A DNA stretch of 64,000 bases from Pantoea nemavictus (GCF_037479095.1 NZ_JBBGZW010000001.1:1798001-1862000), one strand, 5' to 3'; positions 8,489 to 17,650 are shown, numbered from the stretch's first letter. Made by a program: numbers and translations. Notes: generated by a model not told the origin, from the sequence alone.

Positions 8489-9199
8489 ATGCATGCGGCG
8501 CTGCCTATTGAACTGAAAAATCTCAGATGGTCGGTGGGTAACCTGACTATTCTGCACGATCTCTCCCTGACGATTCCCGCCGGCGAAATCCTGGCGCTAC
8601 TTGGCCCGAGCGGCTGTGGCAAAAGCACGCTGCTGAAACTGCTGGCAGGCTTACTGCAACCGACAGAAGGCGAGCTGTGGATCGGTGAACGCTGCGTGGC
8701 GTCGGCGCGCCACTGTGACGCGCCAGAGAAGCGTAACCTTGGCATGGTGTTCCAGGATTACGCGCTGTGGCCGCATATGTCGGTGGCACAGAACGTCGCC
8801 TTCCCGCTGCGCATGCGCGGCATAAAAAAAGCCGCCGCACATCAACAGGCCGATGCCGCCCTGGCGCAGGTTGGCCTTGCTGATTTTGGCGATCGTAAAC
8901 CGGCGCTGCTCTCCGGCGGCCAGCAGCAGCGCGTGGCGCTGGCGCGCGCGTTGGTCGCGAAACCGGCGATTCTGCTGTTCGACGAACCCCTTTCCAACCT
9001 TGACCGCGACCTGCGTGAAACGCTGGTTCACACCATGGCCGATCTGCTGCGCACGGCGGGCATCACCGCCGTTTACGTTACGCACGATCGCGAGGAAGCC
9101 AACACCCTCGCGGACCGTATCATTCACCTGGCGCAGGGCCAGATTGTTTCCGTTACTCACCTCTCAGGGGACCGCAATGCCATCTCTCAAGTCAGTTAA
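8489..9199 (+). CDS. ABC transporter ATP-binding protein (ferric iron / phosphonate type)
   Basis: Energises the importer encoded by the next two genes. Counting from the ATG at 8486, Walker A is GPSGCGKST (40-48), the ABC signature LSGGQQQR (142-149), Walker B ILLFDEP (162-168), and an H-loop VTHD follows. GGAGGT at 8475-8480 is 8 nt from the ATG at 8489 and only 5 from the one at 8486, so 8489 is preferred. The protein is only about 236 residues and lacks the C-terminal regulatory/TOBE extension usual in FbpC/AfuC-type ATPases of about 350. It overlaps the binding-protein gene by 23 nt, which suggests coupled translation. Confidence 0.88.
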   Translation: MHAALPIELKNLRWSVGNLTILHDLSLTIPAGEILALLGPSGCGKSTLLKLLAGLLQPTEGELWIGERCVASARHCDAPEKRNLGMVFQDYALWPHMSVAQNVAFPLRMRGIKKAAAHQQADAALAQVGLADFGDRKPALLSGGQQQRVALARALVAKPAILLFDEPLSNLDRDLRETLVHTMADLLRTAGITAVYVTHDREEANTLADRIIHLAQGQIVSVTHLSGDRNAISQVS

Positions 9200-10163
9200 A
9201 CGAGCCATTAGCCAGAAAGGAGCCATCAGCGCGATGATTTTGACTTCCGCCATGATGATGAACGATGCCCAGGCGTTAACGGTGTATACCGCCGGTCCGG
9301 GATCGCTGTCAAAAAGCCTCGCCGCCGGGTTTGAAAAGCAAACCGGCATCAAAGTGAATATCTTCCAGGCTACCACCGGTAAAGTGATGGCGCGCCTGGA
9401 AGCCGAGCAGGCCAATCCGCAGGCCGATGTGCTGATCTCAGCCTCGTGGGATACCGCCGAAGATCTGCAACAGCGCGGTTGGCTGCTGCCGTTCCACAGC
9501 GCCAACGCGGCGAACGTACCGGCTCAGTTCAAAACCGCCCACTACGTGGCGCAGGGCATCTCCGCGCTGGGCATCGTGTGGAATACGCAAAGCAACACGC
9601 CAGAGCCGAAAACCTGGCAGGATCTCACCGCACCCGCCTTCAAAGACAAGGTCACCACGCCGGATCCGGCGCTGTCAGGTGCGTCACTCGATCTGCTGAT
9701 TGGCCTGCAAAATAGCGAAGGCGAAAAAGCCTGGCAGCTGTTTGACCAGTTGAAAGCTAACGGCATGGTCATGAGCGGTCCGAATGCGCAGGCGGTAACG
9801 CCGGTGCTGCAAGGCGCCAAGGCGGCGGTGTTTGGCGCGGTCGATTACGTCGCCTATAACAACATTGCGCAGGGCGAGAGCGTGAAGGTGATCTTCCCGG
9901 AGAACGGCACCGTGGTGGCACCGCGTCCGATGATGATTCTGAAAAGCAGCCAGCACGCCGCAGATGCCAAAGCCTTCGTTGATTACGTGCTGTCGGATGA
10001 GGGCCAGCAACAGGTGGCGAAAGCCTGGCTAATGCCAGCGCGTACCGATATCAAAGCCCAGCGTCCGCTGATTACCGAGATTAAGCTATTACCGACCCAG
10101 CAGGACGGCAGCAGCGAGCGCTCGGCAGTCCTGAAGCGCTTCGGCGCGCTGTTCGGGCAATAA
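9177..10163 (+). CDS. ABC transporter periplasmic substrate-binding protein (Fe3+/2-aminoethylphosphonate type)
   Basis: A 328-residue extracellular solute-binding protein of the FbpA/AfuA/PhnS group, recognised by LTVYTAGPGSLSKSLAAGFE, TGIKVNIFQATTGKVMARLEAE and the later YVAYNN segment, which may hold ligand-binding tyrosines. An N-terminal export signal probably ends at AQA-LTV near residue 34. The open frame runs 324 nt further upstream, but that part lies inside the ATPase gene; the ATG at 9177 has AGGGG five bases before it. It is two bases from the permease gene. The ligand (ferric ion, a phosphonate or another oxyanion) cannot be fixed from sequence. Confidence 0.87.
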   Translation: MPSLKSVKRAISQKGAISAMILTSAMMMNDAQALTVYTAGPGSLSKSLAAGFEKQTGIKVNIFQATTGKVMARLEAEQANPQADVLISASWDTAEDLQQRGWLLPFHSANAANVPAQFKTAHYVAQGISALGIVWNTQSNTPEPKTWQDLTAPAFKDKVTTPDPALSGASLDLLIGLQNSEGEKAWQLFDQLKANGMVMSGPNAQAVTPVLQGAKAAVFGAVDYVAYNNIAQGESVKVIFPENGTVVAPRPMMILKSSQHAADAKAFVDYVLSDEGQQQVAKAWLMPARTDIKAQRPLITEIKLLPTQQDGSSERSAVLKRFGALFGQ

Positions 10164-10165
10164 CA

Positions 10166-11815
10166 ATGTCCCGTGCCTTGAACGGATTGATGCTGCTAGC
10201 GCTACTGCTGCTGGTGGCGCTCCCGCTGCTGTTTATCGTGCTGCAGGCGCTGTTTCCACACTTCAGTGAAGGCAGCTGGCATGGCGCCCTGAGTACCTTA
10301 CCGGCGCTGCTGGACGATCCGCAGCTGCTCTCCATGTGGCTGGGCACGCTGAAAATTGGCGGCGGCGTGGCGCTGTGCAGTTTACTGCTGGGCTTACCGC
10401 TCGGCGCACTGCGCGGCCTGTTCCGCCTGCCGGGCGCGGCGCTGTGGGATCTGCTGTTCCTGATCCCCTTCCTCACGCCGCCCTATATTGTGGCGCTGTC
10501 ATGGACGCTGGCGCTGCAACGCAACGGCTACATTGAACAACTTACCGGTATTCATTTCGCCAGCCTGCTGTTTAGCAGCAGCGGTATGATTCTGGTGATG
10601 ACCCTGAACATCTTCCCGGTGGTCTATTTCGCGGTGTCACGTTCGCTGCTGGCGAGCGGACAGCGCCTCGCCTGGGTGGCGCGCGTGCACGGCGCATCGG
10701 CGTGGCGCAGCTTCTGGCATATCACGCTGCCGCTGACGTTACCGGCGCTGGCGGGCGGCGTGCTGCTGGCGTTCACCCTGGCGATTGAGGAGTACGGCGT
10801 GCCCGCCGCGCTCGGCGCGCAGGCGAAGCTGACGCTGATGACCGTTGGCATTGAAACCAAACTCGCCGATTGGCCTATCGATCTGCCCGGCGCGGCGTCA
10901 TTGTCGCTGATGCTGAGTGTGGTAGCGCTCGCGGCGTGGTTGCTGCAGCGCAAACTGACCGGCAGCAGCGATGTGACGGCGGTGAGCGGCAAACCGGTGA
11001 ATCAGGAACTGGCGCATGCCGGTCGCTGGCAGATATTGCTGCTGCTGCCGTTTGTGCTCACGCTGCTGCTGGCGGTGGTGCTGCCGCTGGGTGCTATGAC
11101 GATGAGCGGCCTGCTAAATACTCTCTCCGGCGGATTACGGCTCAATAACCTGACGCTGCGCCACTTTAGCGCACTGTTTAGCCAACAAGGCGATGCGCTG
11201 GCCGCCTTCTCCACCAGCATCGGACTGGCGCTCGGCGCGGCGTTGCTGACCGGCGCGCTCGGGTTTCTCATCGCCTGGCGCGTATCGGAAGGTAAAACCC
11301 GCATGCTGGCGATGATGGATGGACTGGCGTTGCTGCCTGCCGCGATGCCCGGTGTGGTGGTTGGCGTGGGGTTGATTCTGCTGTGGAATCGCGGTTTCTG
11401 GCCAGTTTCGCCCTATAACACGATGTTTATTCTGCTGTTATCGTACAGCTGTTTGCTGCTGCCGTGGCCGGTGCGCTATGTCAGCAGCGCATTGCGCCAG
11501 CTGGCCCCGACGCTGGAACCGGCCGCGCGCGTGCATGGCGCCTCACGCCTGCAGGCGCTGCGCCTGATTGTGCTGCCGCTGGTGGCACCCAGCCTGCTGG
11601 CGGCAATGATGATGGTGTTCGCGGTGGCCTCACGCGAGCTGGTGACCTCGCTGCTGCTGGCACCGGCCGGTACACAAACCGTGGCGATCTTTATCTGGCG
11701 CCAGTTCGAGCAGGGCTCTGTGGGGCAAGGCATGGCGATGGCGACCTTAACGCTGCTCGCCAGTTTGAGTTTGATGTTAGCGGCCACCGCATTGCTGAGG
11801 CGTCAGGGAAAATGA
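10166..11815 (+). CDS. ABC transporter permease, two fused transmembrane domains (FbpB-like)
   Basis: The inner-membrane channel of the importer: 549 residues with about 12 helices in two tandem BPD_transp_1 units, as in the iron(III)/phosphonate type where one polypeptide replaces a permease dimer. Each half carries an EAA-loop that contacts the ATPase: HGASAWRSFWHITLPLTLPA and HGASRLQALRLIVLPLVAPS. It starts two bases after the binding-protein stop and completes an ATPase, binding protein, permease operon, an order unlike the usual binding protein, permease, ATPase. A pair of GTAG palindromes follows in place of a classical terminator. Confidence 0.9.
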   Translation: MSRALNGLMLLALLLLVALPLLFIVLQALFPHFSEGSWHGALSTLPALLDDPQLLSMWLGTLKIGGGVALCSLLLGLPLGALRGLFRLPGAALWDLLFLIPFLTPPYIVALSWTLALQRNGYIEQLTGIHFASLLFSSSGMILVMTLNIFPVVYFAVSRSLLASGQRLAWVARVHGASAWRSFWHITLPLTLPALAGGVLLAFTLAIEEYGVPAALGAQAKLTLMTVGIETKLADWPIDLPGAASLSLMLSVVALAAWLLQRKLTGSSDVTAVSGKPVNQELAHAGRWQILLLLPFVLTLLLAVVLPLGAMTMSGLLNTLSGGLRLNNLTLRHFSALFSQQGDALAAFSTSIGLALGAALLTGALGFLIAWRVSEGKTRMLAMMDGLALLPAAMPGVVVGVGLILLWNRGFWPVSPYNTMFILLLSYSCLLLPWPVRYVSSALRQLAPTLEPAARVHGASRLQALRLIVLPLVAPSLLAAMMMVFAVASRELVTSLLLAPAGTQTVAIFIWRQFEQGSVGQGMAMATLTLLASLSLMLAATALLRRQGK

Positions 11816-11830
11816 ATAGCTGCAGATACC

Positions 11831-11908
11831 GTAGCGGCGCGATTTATCGCGCACATCAATGCAGGCACCACGCCCAACTAAGTAATGCGCAATAAATTGC
11901 GCCGCTAC
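11831..11908. repeat. Inverted pair of GTAG-headed palindromes
   Basis: GTAGCGGCGCGAT with arms to 11852 and its inverted partner ending GCGCCGCTAC at 11908 face each other across 34 nt. Each unit is itself a palindrome (for example GCGCAAT and ATTGCGC). The arrangement resembles a BIME. It lies between the permease gene and the AI-2E family gene. Confidence 0.75.
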
Positions 11909-12007
11909 GAATGTTACGAAATGGATGCTTTCTCTTTATCTTAAAATACAGAGAGTTAATTTTAATCAGCTACACTTGCCTGAGCAAAATATGTCTCAGG
12001 AGAGAGA

Positions 12008-13054
12008 ATGAATAACCTGCTACAGGAAAAAATTGGCCAGAACATCCTGGTAAAACTGGCGATGCTGGTGATTATTCTGGCGGGCATTCGCGCCGCCTCG
12101 GACATCCTGGTGCCCTTCTTATTAGCCAGCTTCCTGGCGATTGTGTTGAATCCGCTGGTGACGATGTTGATGCGCCGCGGCGTCAAGCGCAGCCTGGCGA
12201 TTACGCTGGTGATCACAGTGATTTTCATTGTGTTACTGCTGCTGGTCGCGGTGCTCGCCAGCTCGGCGAGTGATTTCAGCGATACCTATCCGCAAATTCG
12301 TACCATGCTGGAACAGAAGCTCGCTGTGGTTCAGCACTTCGCCGGACGTTTTCACATCAACATCTCTACCGATGCGCTGGCGGCACGCCTCGATCCCAAC
12401 GTCGTAATGAATATGGCCACCACCATATTAACGCAGCTATCAGGCGCGATGACCAACGTGCTGCTGCTGATTCTGACGGTGGTGTTTATGCTGTTTGAAG
12501 TGCGCCATCTGCCCTACAAAATGCGTAACGCGATGGTCAATCCGCAGATCCGTATTGCCGGTTTACACCGCGCGCTAAAAGGGGTGACGCACTACCTGGC
12601 CCTGAAAACCCTGGTGAGCTTGATTACCGGCGTGGCCGTTTGGCTGTCGCTGCTGCTGCTCGGCGTGAAGTTTGCGCTGTTCTGGGGCGTGGTGGCGTTC
12701 ATCCTCAACTTTATCCCTAACATCGGGCCGATCATCGCCGGCATTCCACCGTTTATTCAGGCGCTGGTGCTGAACAACATTTATGACGCCATGCTGGTGG
12801 CCGCGCTGTTCAGTGCAATTCATATGGTGTTTGGCAATATGCTCGAGCCGCGACTGATGGGGCGCGGGCTGGGACTCTCAACGTTGGTGGTGTTTCTGTC
12901 GTTGATTTTCTGGGGTTGGCTGCTGGGCCCGGTTGGCATGTTGCTGTCGGTGCCGCTCACCAGCGTGACCAAGATTTTGATGGAGACCACGCCGGGCGGT
13001 AGCCGGTTAGCGATTATGCTGGGTAATGGGCGGCCGGGTAAACGGGCGCGATAA
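12008..13054 (+). CDS. AI-2E family transporter (TqsA/YdgG-like)
   Basis: A polytopic membrane protein of 348 residues from the AI-2E/PerM superfamily. The C-terminal signature (NFIPNIGPIIAGIPP and NMLEPRLMGRGLGLSTLVVFL) closely matches E. coli TqsA, which influences export of the quorum signal AI-2; many family members have other roles, including Na+/H+ exchange. AGGAGAGAG lies just before the ATG. CCTGAG (11979-11984) and CTCAGG (11995-12000) could pair and mask part of the Shine-Dalgarno. The gene stands alone between two GTAG palindrome pairs. An ortholog assignment to tqsA is likely but not certain. Confidence 0.85.
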   Translation: MNNLLQEKIGQNILVKLAMLVIILAGIRAASDILVPFLLASFLAIVLNPLVTMLMRRGVKRSLAITLVITVIFIVLLLLVAVLASSASDFSDTYPQIRTMLEQKLAVVQHFAGRFHINISTDALAARLDPNVVMNMATTILTQLSGAMTNVLLLILTVVFMLFEVRHLPYKMRNAMVNPQIRIAGLHRALKGVTHYLALKTLVSLITGVAVWLSLLLLGVKFALFWGVVAFILNFIPNIGPIIAGIPPFIQALVLNNIYDAMLVAALFSAIHMVFGNMLEPRLMGRGLGLSTLVVFLSLIFWGWLLGPVGMLLSVPLTSVTKILMETTPGGSRLAIMLGNGRPGKRAR

Positions 13055-13073
13055 CGCCTTTTTACAACACATC

Positions 13074-13136
13074 GCGCAATAAATTGCGCCGCTACAAATG
13101 GTTGCACAGGTTCCGTAGCGGCGCGATTTATCGCGC
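13074..13136. repeat. Inverted pair of GTAG-headed palindromes
   Basis: Units at 13074-13095 (ending GCGCCGCTAC) and 13115-13136 (starting GTAGCGGCGC) point towards each other across 19 nt, between convergent genes. One unit has AATAAATT at its centre and the other GATTTATC, matching the pair at 11831-11908. Confidence 0.75.
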
Positions 13137-13145
13137 GGTTTTCGA

Positions 13146-14096
13146 TCAGTGCGTTTGGAACACGCTGTTATCAGTAATCGCCTGGACATCGACTTTGTTT
13201 GGTAAGATTTTCAACTCGCTGAACAGATCCGATACCTTCTGCACTTTCGCTACATCATCCGCCGTTACGCCGCGCACGCCGTGTGAAATTCGCGCGGTAA
13301 TCTGCTGCGCATCCGCCGGTTGCAGCCGCGTTAGCTGCGCATACACCGCGTTATACTGCTGCGGATGGGCCAGCGCCCATGCGCGCGCTTTGGCCAAACG
13401 ATGCGTAAAATCGGCAATCGCCGCCCGCTTGCCAGGATCGTCAAGCGAGCTTTGCGTCGCGGTAACAAACGACAGCGCGGTGGTGAGCCCTTTGCCGTCA
13501 CGCAACAGGCGCGCACCGTGCTGCTCAGCAATGCCCAGATAAGGATCGAAGGTCGCCCACGCAGCAATCTGCCCAGAATTGAACGCTGCGCTGGCGTCGG
13601 TTGGCAACACAAAGCGCACCGGCACCGTATCGCGCGGCACCTGTGCCTCTTCCAGCGCTTCATACAACAAGTGCTGCGAGATACTACCGCGCGCCGATGA
13701 CACCACCACCTGCTTGCCCGCCAGATCCTTCACGCTGTGGATCGGCGAATCGGCGGGGACGATCAAGCCATTCGAACCACCATCGCCGACATTGGTGGCG
13801 ATGATTTTGAGCGGCACGCCGCCCGATGCGGCCATCAATACCGGCAAATCTCCGGCATAGGAGGTATCAACCGCGCCGGCACGCTGCGCTTCAAACAGCG
13901 GTGCAGCGCCCTGGAAGTTCGCCCAGCGATATTGATAGGGCGCATCTTTCATCACATCCGCCGCTTCGATCAGCGAGCGCAGATTGCGCGCCTGATCGCC
14001 CAGCACCAGCGTGACCTTACTCAAATCAGGCGCGGCCTGGCTGCCAAACGCCGCGCACAGCAATAGCGTAGCAACCACCGGTTTCATCCATTTCAT
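13146..14096 (-). CDS. ABC transporter substrate-binding protein (sulfonate/nitrate/taurine type), orphan
   Basis: A 316-residue periplasmic binding protein of the SsuA/TauA group with a clear signal peptide (cleavage after GSQA near residue 22). Typical segments are TSYAGDLPVLMAASGG, SVKDLAGKQVVVSSARGS and FNSGQIAAWATFDPYLG. No permease or ATPase of this class lies nearby; the only partner is a class II aldolase gene 11 nt upstream on the same strand. It may share a remote permease/ATPase pair or act as a soluble sensor. The ligand is unknown. A nearly identical domain plan occurs in aliphatic sulfonate importers. Confidence 0.82.
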   Translation of the reverse strand: MKWMKPVVATLLLCAAFGSQAAPDLSKVTLVLGDQARNLRSLIEAADVMKDAPYQYRWANFQGAAPLFEAQRAGAVDTSYAGDLPVLMAASGGVPLKIIATNVGDGGSNGLIVPADSPIHSVKDLAGKQVVVSSARGSISQHLLYEALEEAQVPRDTVPVRFVLPTDASAAFNSGQIAAWATFDPYLGIAEQHGARLLRDGKGLTTALSFVTATQSSLDDPGKRAAIADFTHRLAKARAWALAHPQQYNAVYAQLTRLQPADAQQITARISHGVRGVTADDVAKVQKVSDLFSELKILPNKVDVQAITDNSVFQTH

Positions 14097-14107
14097 CAGG
14101 TCAGCTC

Positions 14108-14872
14108 TCAGAGTGCGTTGCGGTTGAGCTGGCGGATGTAAGCATCCCAGTGCAGCTGATATTTGTGATTACGGATGCTGTTATCAAACGCCTGGGCGGC
14201 TTTCTCGGCGACCGCATCCGGCAGGATGATCAGCTGCGCGCCGCCAGATTGCGCCGCCAACTGGGCCTGGCAGGCACGCTCAAGATAATAGAGGTTGTAG
14301 AACGCCTCTTCGATACTGCCGCCGCTGGTCAGCAAACCGTGATTACGCAGAATCAGCGCATTGCGATCGCCGAGATCGGCGACGATGCGCTGCTGCTCAT
14401 CAAGATCCAGCGCGATGCCTTCATAATCATGATAACCAAGGCGATTATGAAAACGGGTGCTGTGCTGCGAAATCATCAGCAGGCCATTTTTCTGCGCCGA
14501 AACGCCAATGCCTGCGGCCGTGTGCGTATGCAGCACCGCATGCGCATCGGGACGCGCGCGATGAATCGCGCTGTGAATCACAAATCCAGCAAGGTTAATT
14601 CCCAGCCCGGTTGGGTCGTCAATAATGTTGCCGTCGATGTCGATCTTCACCAGCGTTTCCGCCTGAATTTCATCGAAGGTTTGGCCAAAAGCATTGATGA
14701 GAAAGTGCGGCTTATCGCCCGGCACGCGCAGGGAAAAATGGGTGTAGATATGATCGGTCCAGCGCAGTTTCGCCGCCAGATGATAGGCCTGAGCCAGCTT
14801 CACGCGCGCCTGCCATTCGCCTTCGCTGATACGCTGCCGTAATGACGCGACATCCAGTGTTTCAGTGCTCAT
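14108..14872 (-). CDS. Class II aldolase/adducin family protein
   Basis: A 254-residue member of the zinc-dependent class II aldolase/adducin family, related to L-fuculose-phosphate aldolases and to 3-oxo-tetronate-phosphate decarboxylases. Metal-site histidines are visible in VLHTHTAAG and ILRNHGLLTSGG; an acidic residue and SLRVPG/LINAFG complete the usual core. Many relatives that lack a sugar kinase beside them act on hydroxy-carboxylic or sulfonated compounds. It heads a two-gene unit with the orphan binding protein, suggesting a compound that is taken up and then cleaved. Exact reaction not determinable. Confidence 0.8.
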   Translation of the reverse strand: MSTETLDVASLRQRISEGEWQARVKLAQAYHLAAKLRWTDHIYTHFSLRVPGDKPHFLINAFGQTFDEIQAETLVKIDIDGNIIDDPTGLGINLAGFVIHSAIHRARPDAHAVLHTHTAAGIGVSAQKNGLLMISQHSTRFHNRLGYHDYEGIALDLDEQQRIVADLGDRNALILRNHGLLTSGGSIEEAFYNLYYLERACQAQLAAQSGGAQLIILPDAVAEKAAQAFDNSIRNHKYQLHWDAYIRQLNRNAL

Positions 14873-14989
14873 TTCCGTTCCTCATTTCAGGTCAATATGC
14901 TTGCCTAACATCGTGGCATAGCGATTTTGCCGCTGGGAAATGCCAATAACGGCAAAACATTGTCATTAAACGCAAAGTGAGGTTGATAA

Positions 14990-15003
14990 TTGACCTATAT
15001 CAG
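14990..15003. promoter_or_regulatory. FNR-like site in the aldolase/EAL divergent gap
   Basis: TTGAC-CTAT-ATCAG matches 8 of the 10 fixed positions of the FNR/CRP-class consensus TTGAT-N4-ATCAA. It lies 109 nt before the EAL gene and 118 nt before the aldolase gene. Suggestive only. Confidence 0.25.
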
Positions 15004-15111
15004 ATCGGTTAATTCTTAAATCGCTAACATGCAGCGCCCGATGAAAGTGGTATGCTGCTGACGCCGCTGTTTGCCTGCTTTCAACTGCTTTAACCGACCG
15101 AGGAATGCCTG

Positions 15112-16716
15112 GTGCCTCCGCAAAAACGAAATCGCGATTTTGGCTGGCTATTAATTATCTGCGCCGGATTATTACCGCTGGTGCTCGGCATCCTTTGTAC
15201 CGCCATCGAAGCACGCCATACCGTCAGCCAGCAGCAGATTTCCACCGCCAATGCGTTGCTCACCCAGGCCGAAAAGATGAGCGACACTGCGTGGGATATG
15301 ATTACCGAATTGCGCCAGTATCATTACCAATCCTGTGCGCAGATTGAGGACAAATTGCAGCGCGCCGGCACCCTCAATCCCTATTTTCGCTCGATTGGCA
15401 TGCTGAAAGGCGATGATATCAGCTGCTCTTCCGCCTTCGGCCTGGCGCCCGGCACGCTGACCGAAATGATGATGCAGCCGCCGCCGATTACCGGCAAAGC
15501 CTGGTGGAGCATCTCGGTGCGCGGCACGGTGGGCGTGCCCAATCGTCCGGCGGTAGTCTTTGTTCGTCAGCTGCCGGATACCACCGGTTTTTGGGCGGTG
15601 ATTGATGGCCAATATCTGCTGGACTTTATGCACGCGATTGGCGAATCGCGCGATTATCAAATGAGCCTGCAGTTTAGCGGCGGCACGGTGATCAGCAGCG
15701 GACCAAACGACAACACGCCTGAGCTGTATCTGCAAAGCGAGACCTTCCAGACCGAATCCAGCCGCTATCCAATTAGCGTTACTGTTACGGCGCCCGCCTC
15801 CGAATTGCTCAAAGCCTGGCGTCAGGCGCTGTTCATCTTCCTGCCTATGGCGGCAATTTTCTCGATTCTGCTGATGATCCTCACCGCTAACTGGCTGCGT
15901 CGCCGCATCTCCTGGCACGATGAGATTGCCCGCGCCATCCGTGCCCGCCAGTTTTCAGTGCACTATCAACCGGTTTACAGCAATAAGTTACAGGCCTGTT
16001 CCGGTGCAGAAGCTCTGCTGCGCTGGCAACTGCCGAACGGTGAGATGATTCGCCCTGATATCTTTATCAGCGCTGCCGAAACTGAAGGAATGATTGTGCC
16101 GTTGACGCAGCATTTGCTGGAGCTGATGGCCGAAGATATTCAGAGCTGGCAGGTAAAACCTGGTTTTCATATCGGGCTGAACCTGGCAGCGGAACACCTG
16201 CAGCATGCTGATTTTGTGGCAGATATCGAGCTATTTGCGGCGCGCATTAAAGATAAACAGATGTCTATTACGCTAGAGCTGACCGAACGTAGCCTGATTG
16301 AAGATGGCGAAATGGTGGCCGAGAAACTGCGCCATTTGCGCGCGCAGGGCATGAAAGTGGCGATCGATGATTTCGGTACCGGCCACTGTTCCTTAACGTA
16401 TCTGATGAAGTTCCCGCTGGATTACCTGAAGATCGATCGCGGCTTTATCAACGCCATCGAAGGTCTCGAGATTGAGACGCCGGTGCTGGATGCCATTATT
16501 AATCTGTGCCACAAGCTGGAGCTGGATGTGCTCGGTGAAGGCGTCGAAACCGCGACACAATTTGAGTACTTACGCCGGCGTGGTGTGATATTTATTCAGG
16601 GCTTCTATTATGCCCGTCCATTGGATAATGACCGGCTACGTGCCTGGCTCAATGAGCATGGGCACCAGCCGATTCTCGTTGAGGAACATCATGAACCTGA
16701 ACTGCATCATTCTTGA
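15112..16716 (+). CDS. CSS-motif EAL domain cyclic-di-GMP phosphodiesterase
   Basis: A membrane-bound phosphodiesterase that degrades c-di-GMP. It has a first helix at about 11-33, a periplasmic CSS sensor domain (the Cys-Ser-Ser motif in DDISCSSAFG) and a second helix near 240-260. The cytoplasmic EAL domain has EAL at 300-302, NLA in GLNLAAEH, the DDFGTG loop, YLKIDRGFI and GEGVET, so it should be active. In E. coli PdeB/PdeC-type proteins, periplasmic DsbA-dependent oxidation of the CSS cysteines holds activity down. Start is a GTG with AGGAA about 8 nt upstream. Its 3' end overlaps the dehydrogenase gene by 26 nt. Confidence 0.9.
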   Translation: MPPQKRNRDFGWLLIICAGLLPLVLGILCTAIEARHTVSQQQISTANALLTQAEKMSDTAWDMITELRQYHYQSCAQIEDKLQRAGTLNPYFRSIGMLKGDDISCSSAFGLAPGTLTEMMMQPPPITGKAWWSISVRGTVGVPNRPAVVFVRQLPDTTGFWAVIDGQYLLDFMHAIGESRDYQMSLQFSGGTVISSGPNDNTPELYLQSETFQTESSRYPISVTVTAPASELLKAWRQALFIFLPMAAIFSILLMILTANWLRRRISWHDEIARAIRARQFSVHYQPVYSNKLQACSGAEALLRWQLPNGEMIRPDIFISAAETEGMIVPLTQHLLELMAEDIQSWQVKPGFHIGLNLAAEHLQHADFVADIELFAARIKDKQMSITLELTERSLIEDGEMVAEKLRHLRAQGMKVAIDDFGTGHCSLTYLMKFPLDYLKIDRGFINAIEGLEIETPVLDAIINLCHKLELDVLGEGVETATQFEYLRRRGVIFIQGFYYARPLDNDRLRAWLNEHGHQPILVEEHHEPELHHS

Positions 16717-17650
16717 TGATTATCAGAACGTCGCCCTAACGCTTGCCGATTGGGCGTCTCTCGAACCGCTGGTTCACACCACTTCCCTCACTGAACATTA
16801 CGCCGACCAGGATGAACTGGTTAAGAAAATCGCCCATGCTGACATTTTGGTGGTGATGCGTGAGCGCACGCCGCTCAGCGCCGAGCTCATTGGCCGCCTA
16901 CCTGATCTGAAAATGGTGGTCACCTCCGGCATGCGCAACGCTTCAATTGATTTGGATGCCTGCGCCGAACGCTATATCGCGGTATGCGGCACCGCCAGTA
17001 GCAGCGCTGCGCCGATGGAGCTCAGCTGGGGATTGCTGCTTGGACTGGCGCGTCACATCGTGCCGGAGAACCAGGCGCTGCGCAGCAACGGGCCATGGCA
17101 GCACACCTTAGGGATGAGCCTGCATGGCAAAACGCTGGGCTTACTCGGCTTGGGTAAAATTGGCGGCGAAATGGCCAAAGTGGCGCAGGCGTTTGGCATG
17201 CAGGTATGCGCATGGAGCCAAAATTTAACCGCGCAACGCGCGGCAGAGTGCGGCGTGGAACGCATGCCGTCGCTGACTGCACTGCTGAATACAAGTGATG
17301 TGGTGTCGATCCATCTGGTGCTCAGCGATCGTACGCGCCATTTGCTGGACGAAGCTGCGCTGGCGCAGATGAAGCCGGACGCGCTGCTGATTAACACCTC
17401 ACGCGCGGGTATTGTCGATCAAGCCGCGATGATCGCCGCACTGCAATCCGGACAGTTGGCCGGTGCGGGATTAGATGTGTTTGAACAGGAGCCGCTGCCC
17501 GCGGATCATCCATTGCGCCAGCTACCTAACGTGCTGGCCACGCCGCATCTCGGCTATGTTGCCGACAGTAACTATCACAGCTACTTTACTCAGGCGGTGG
17601 AGGATATTCAGGGATGGTTAACGGGTGCGCCGCTGCGCTCACTGCTCTGA
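16691..17650 (+). CDS. D-2-hydroxyacid dehydrogenase family protein
   Basis: An NAD(P)-dependent 2-hydroxyacid dehydrogenase, 319 residues from the ATG at 16691 (GAGGA lies five bases upstream); the upstream extension of the frame lies inside the EAL gene. It has a Rossmann motif LGLLGLGKIG, the conserved arginine in INTSRAGIV, an acidic residue in DVFEQEPLP and a histidine in ATPHLGYV, which fit the Arg-Glu-His catalytic set. The start overlaps the EAL coding sequence by 26 nt, so translation is probably coupled. Substrate unknown; relatives reduce glyoxylate, hydroxypyruvate or other 2-oxoacids. Confidence 0.85.
   Translation: MNLNCIILDDYQNVALTLADWASLEPLVHTTSLTEHYADQDELVKKIAHADILVVMRERTPLSAELIGRLPDLKMVVTSGMRNASIDLDACAERYIAVCGTASSSAAPMELSWGLLLGLARHIVPENQALRSNGPWQHTLGMSLHGKTLGLLGLGKIGGEMAKVAQAFGMQVCAWSQNLTAQRAAECGVERMPSLTALLNTSDVVSIHLVLSDRTRHLLDEAALAQMKPDALLINTSRAGIVDQAAMIAALQSGQLAGAGLDVFEQEPLPADHPLRQLPNVLATPHLGYVADSNYHSYFTQAVEDIQGWLTGAPLRSLL

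Noticed and set aside
8853..9176. N-terminal extension of the binding protein frame into the ATPase gene
   Set aside because: The extension overlaps conserved ATPase coding in another frame and would place the export signal in mid-protein. The ATG at 9177 has a Shine-Dalgarno and gives a proper signal peptide.
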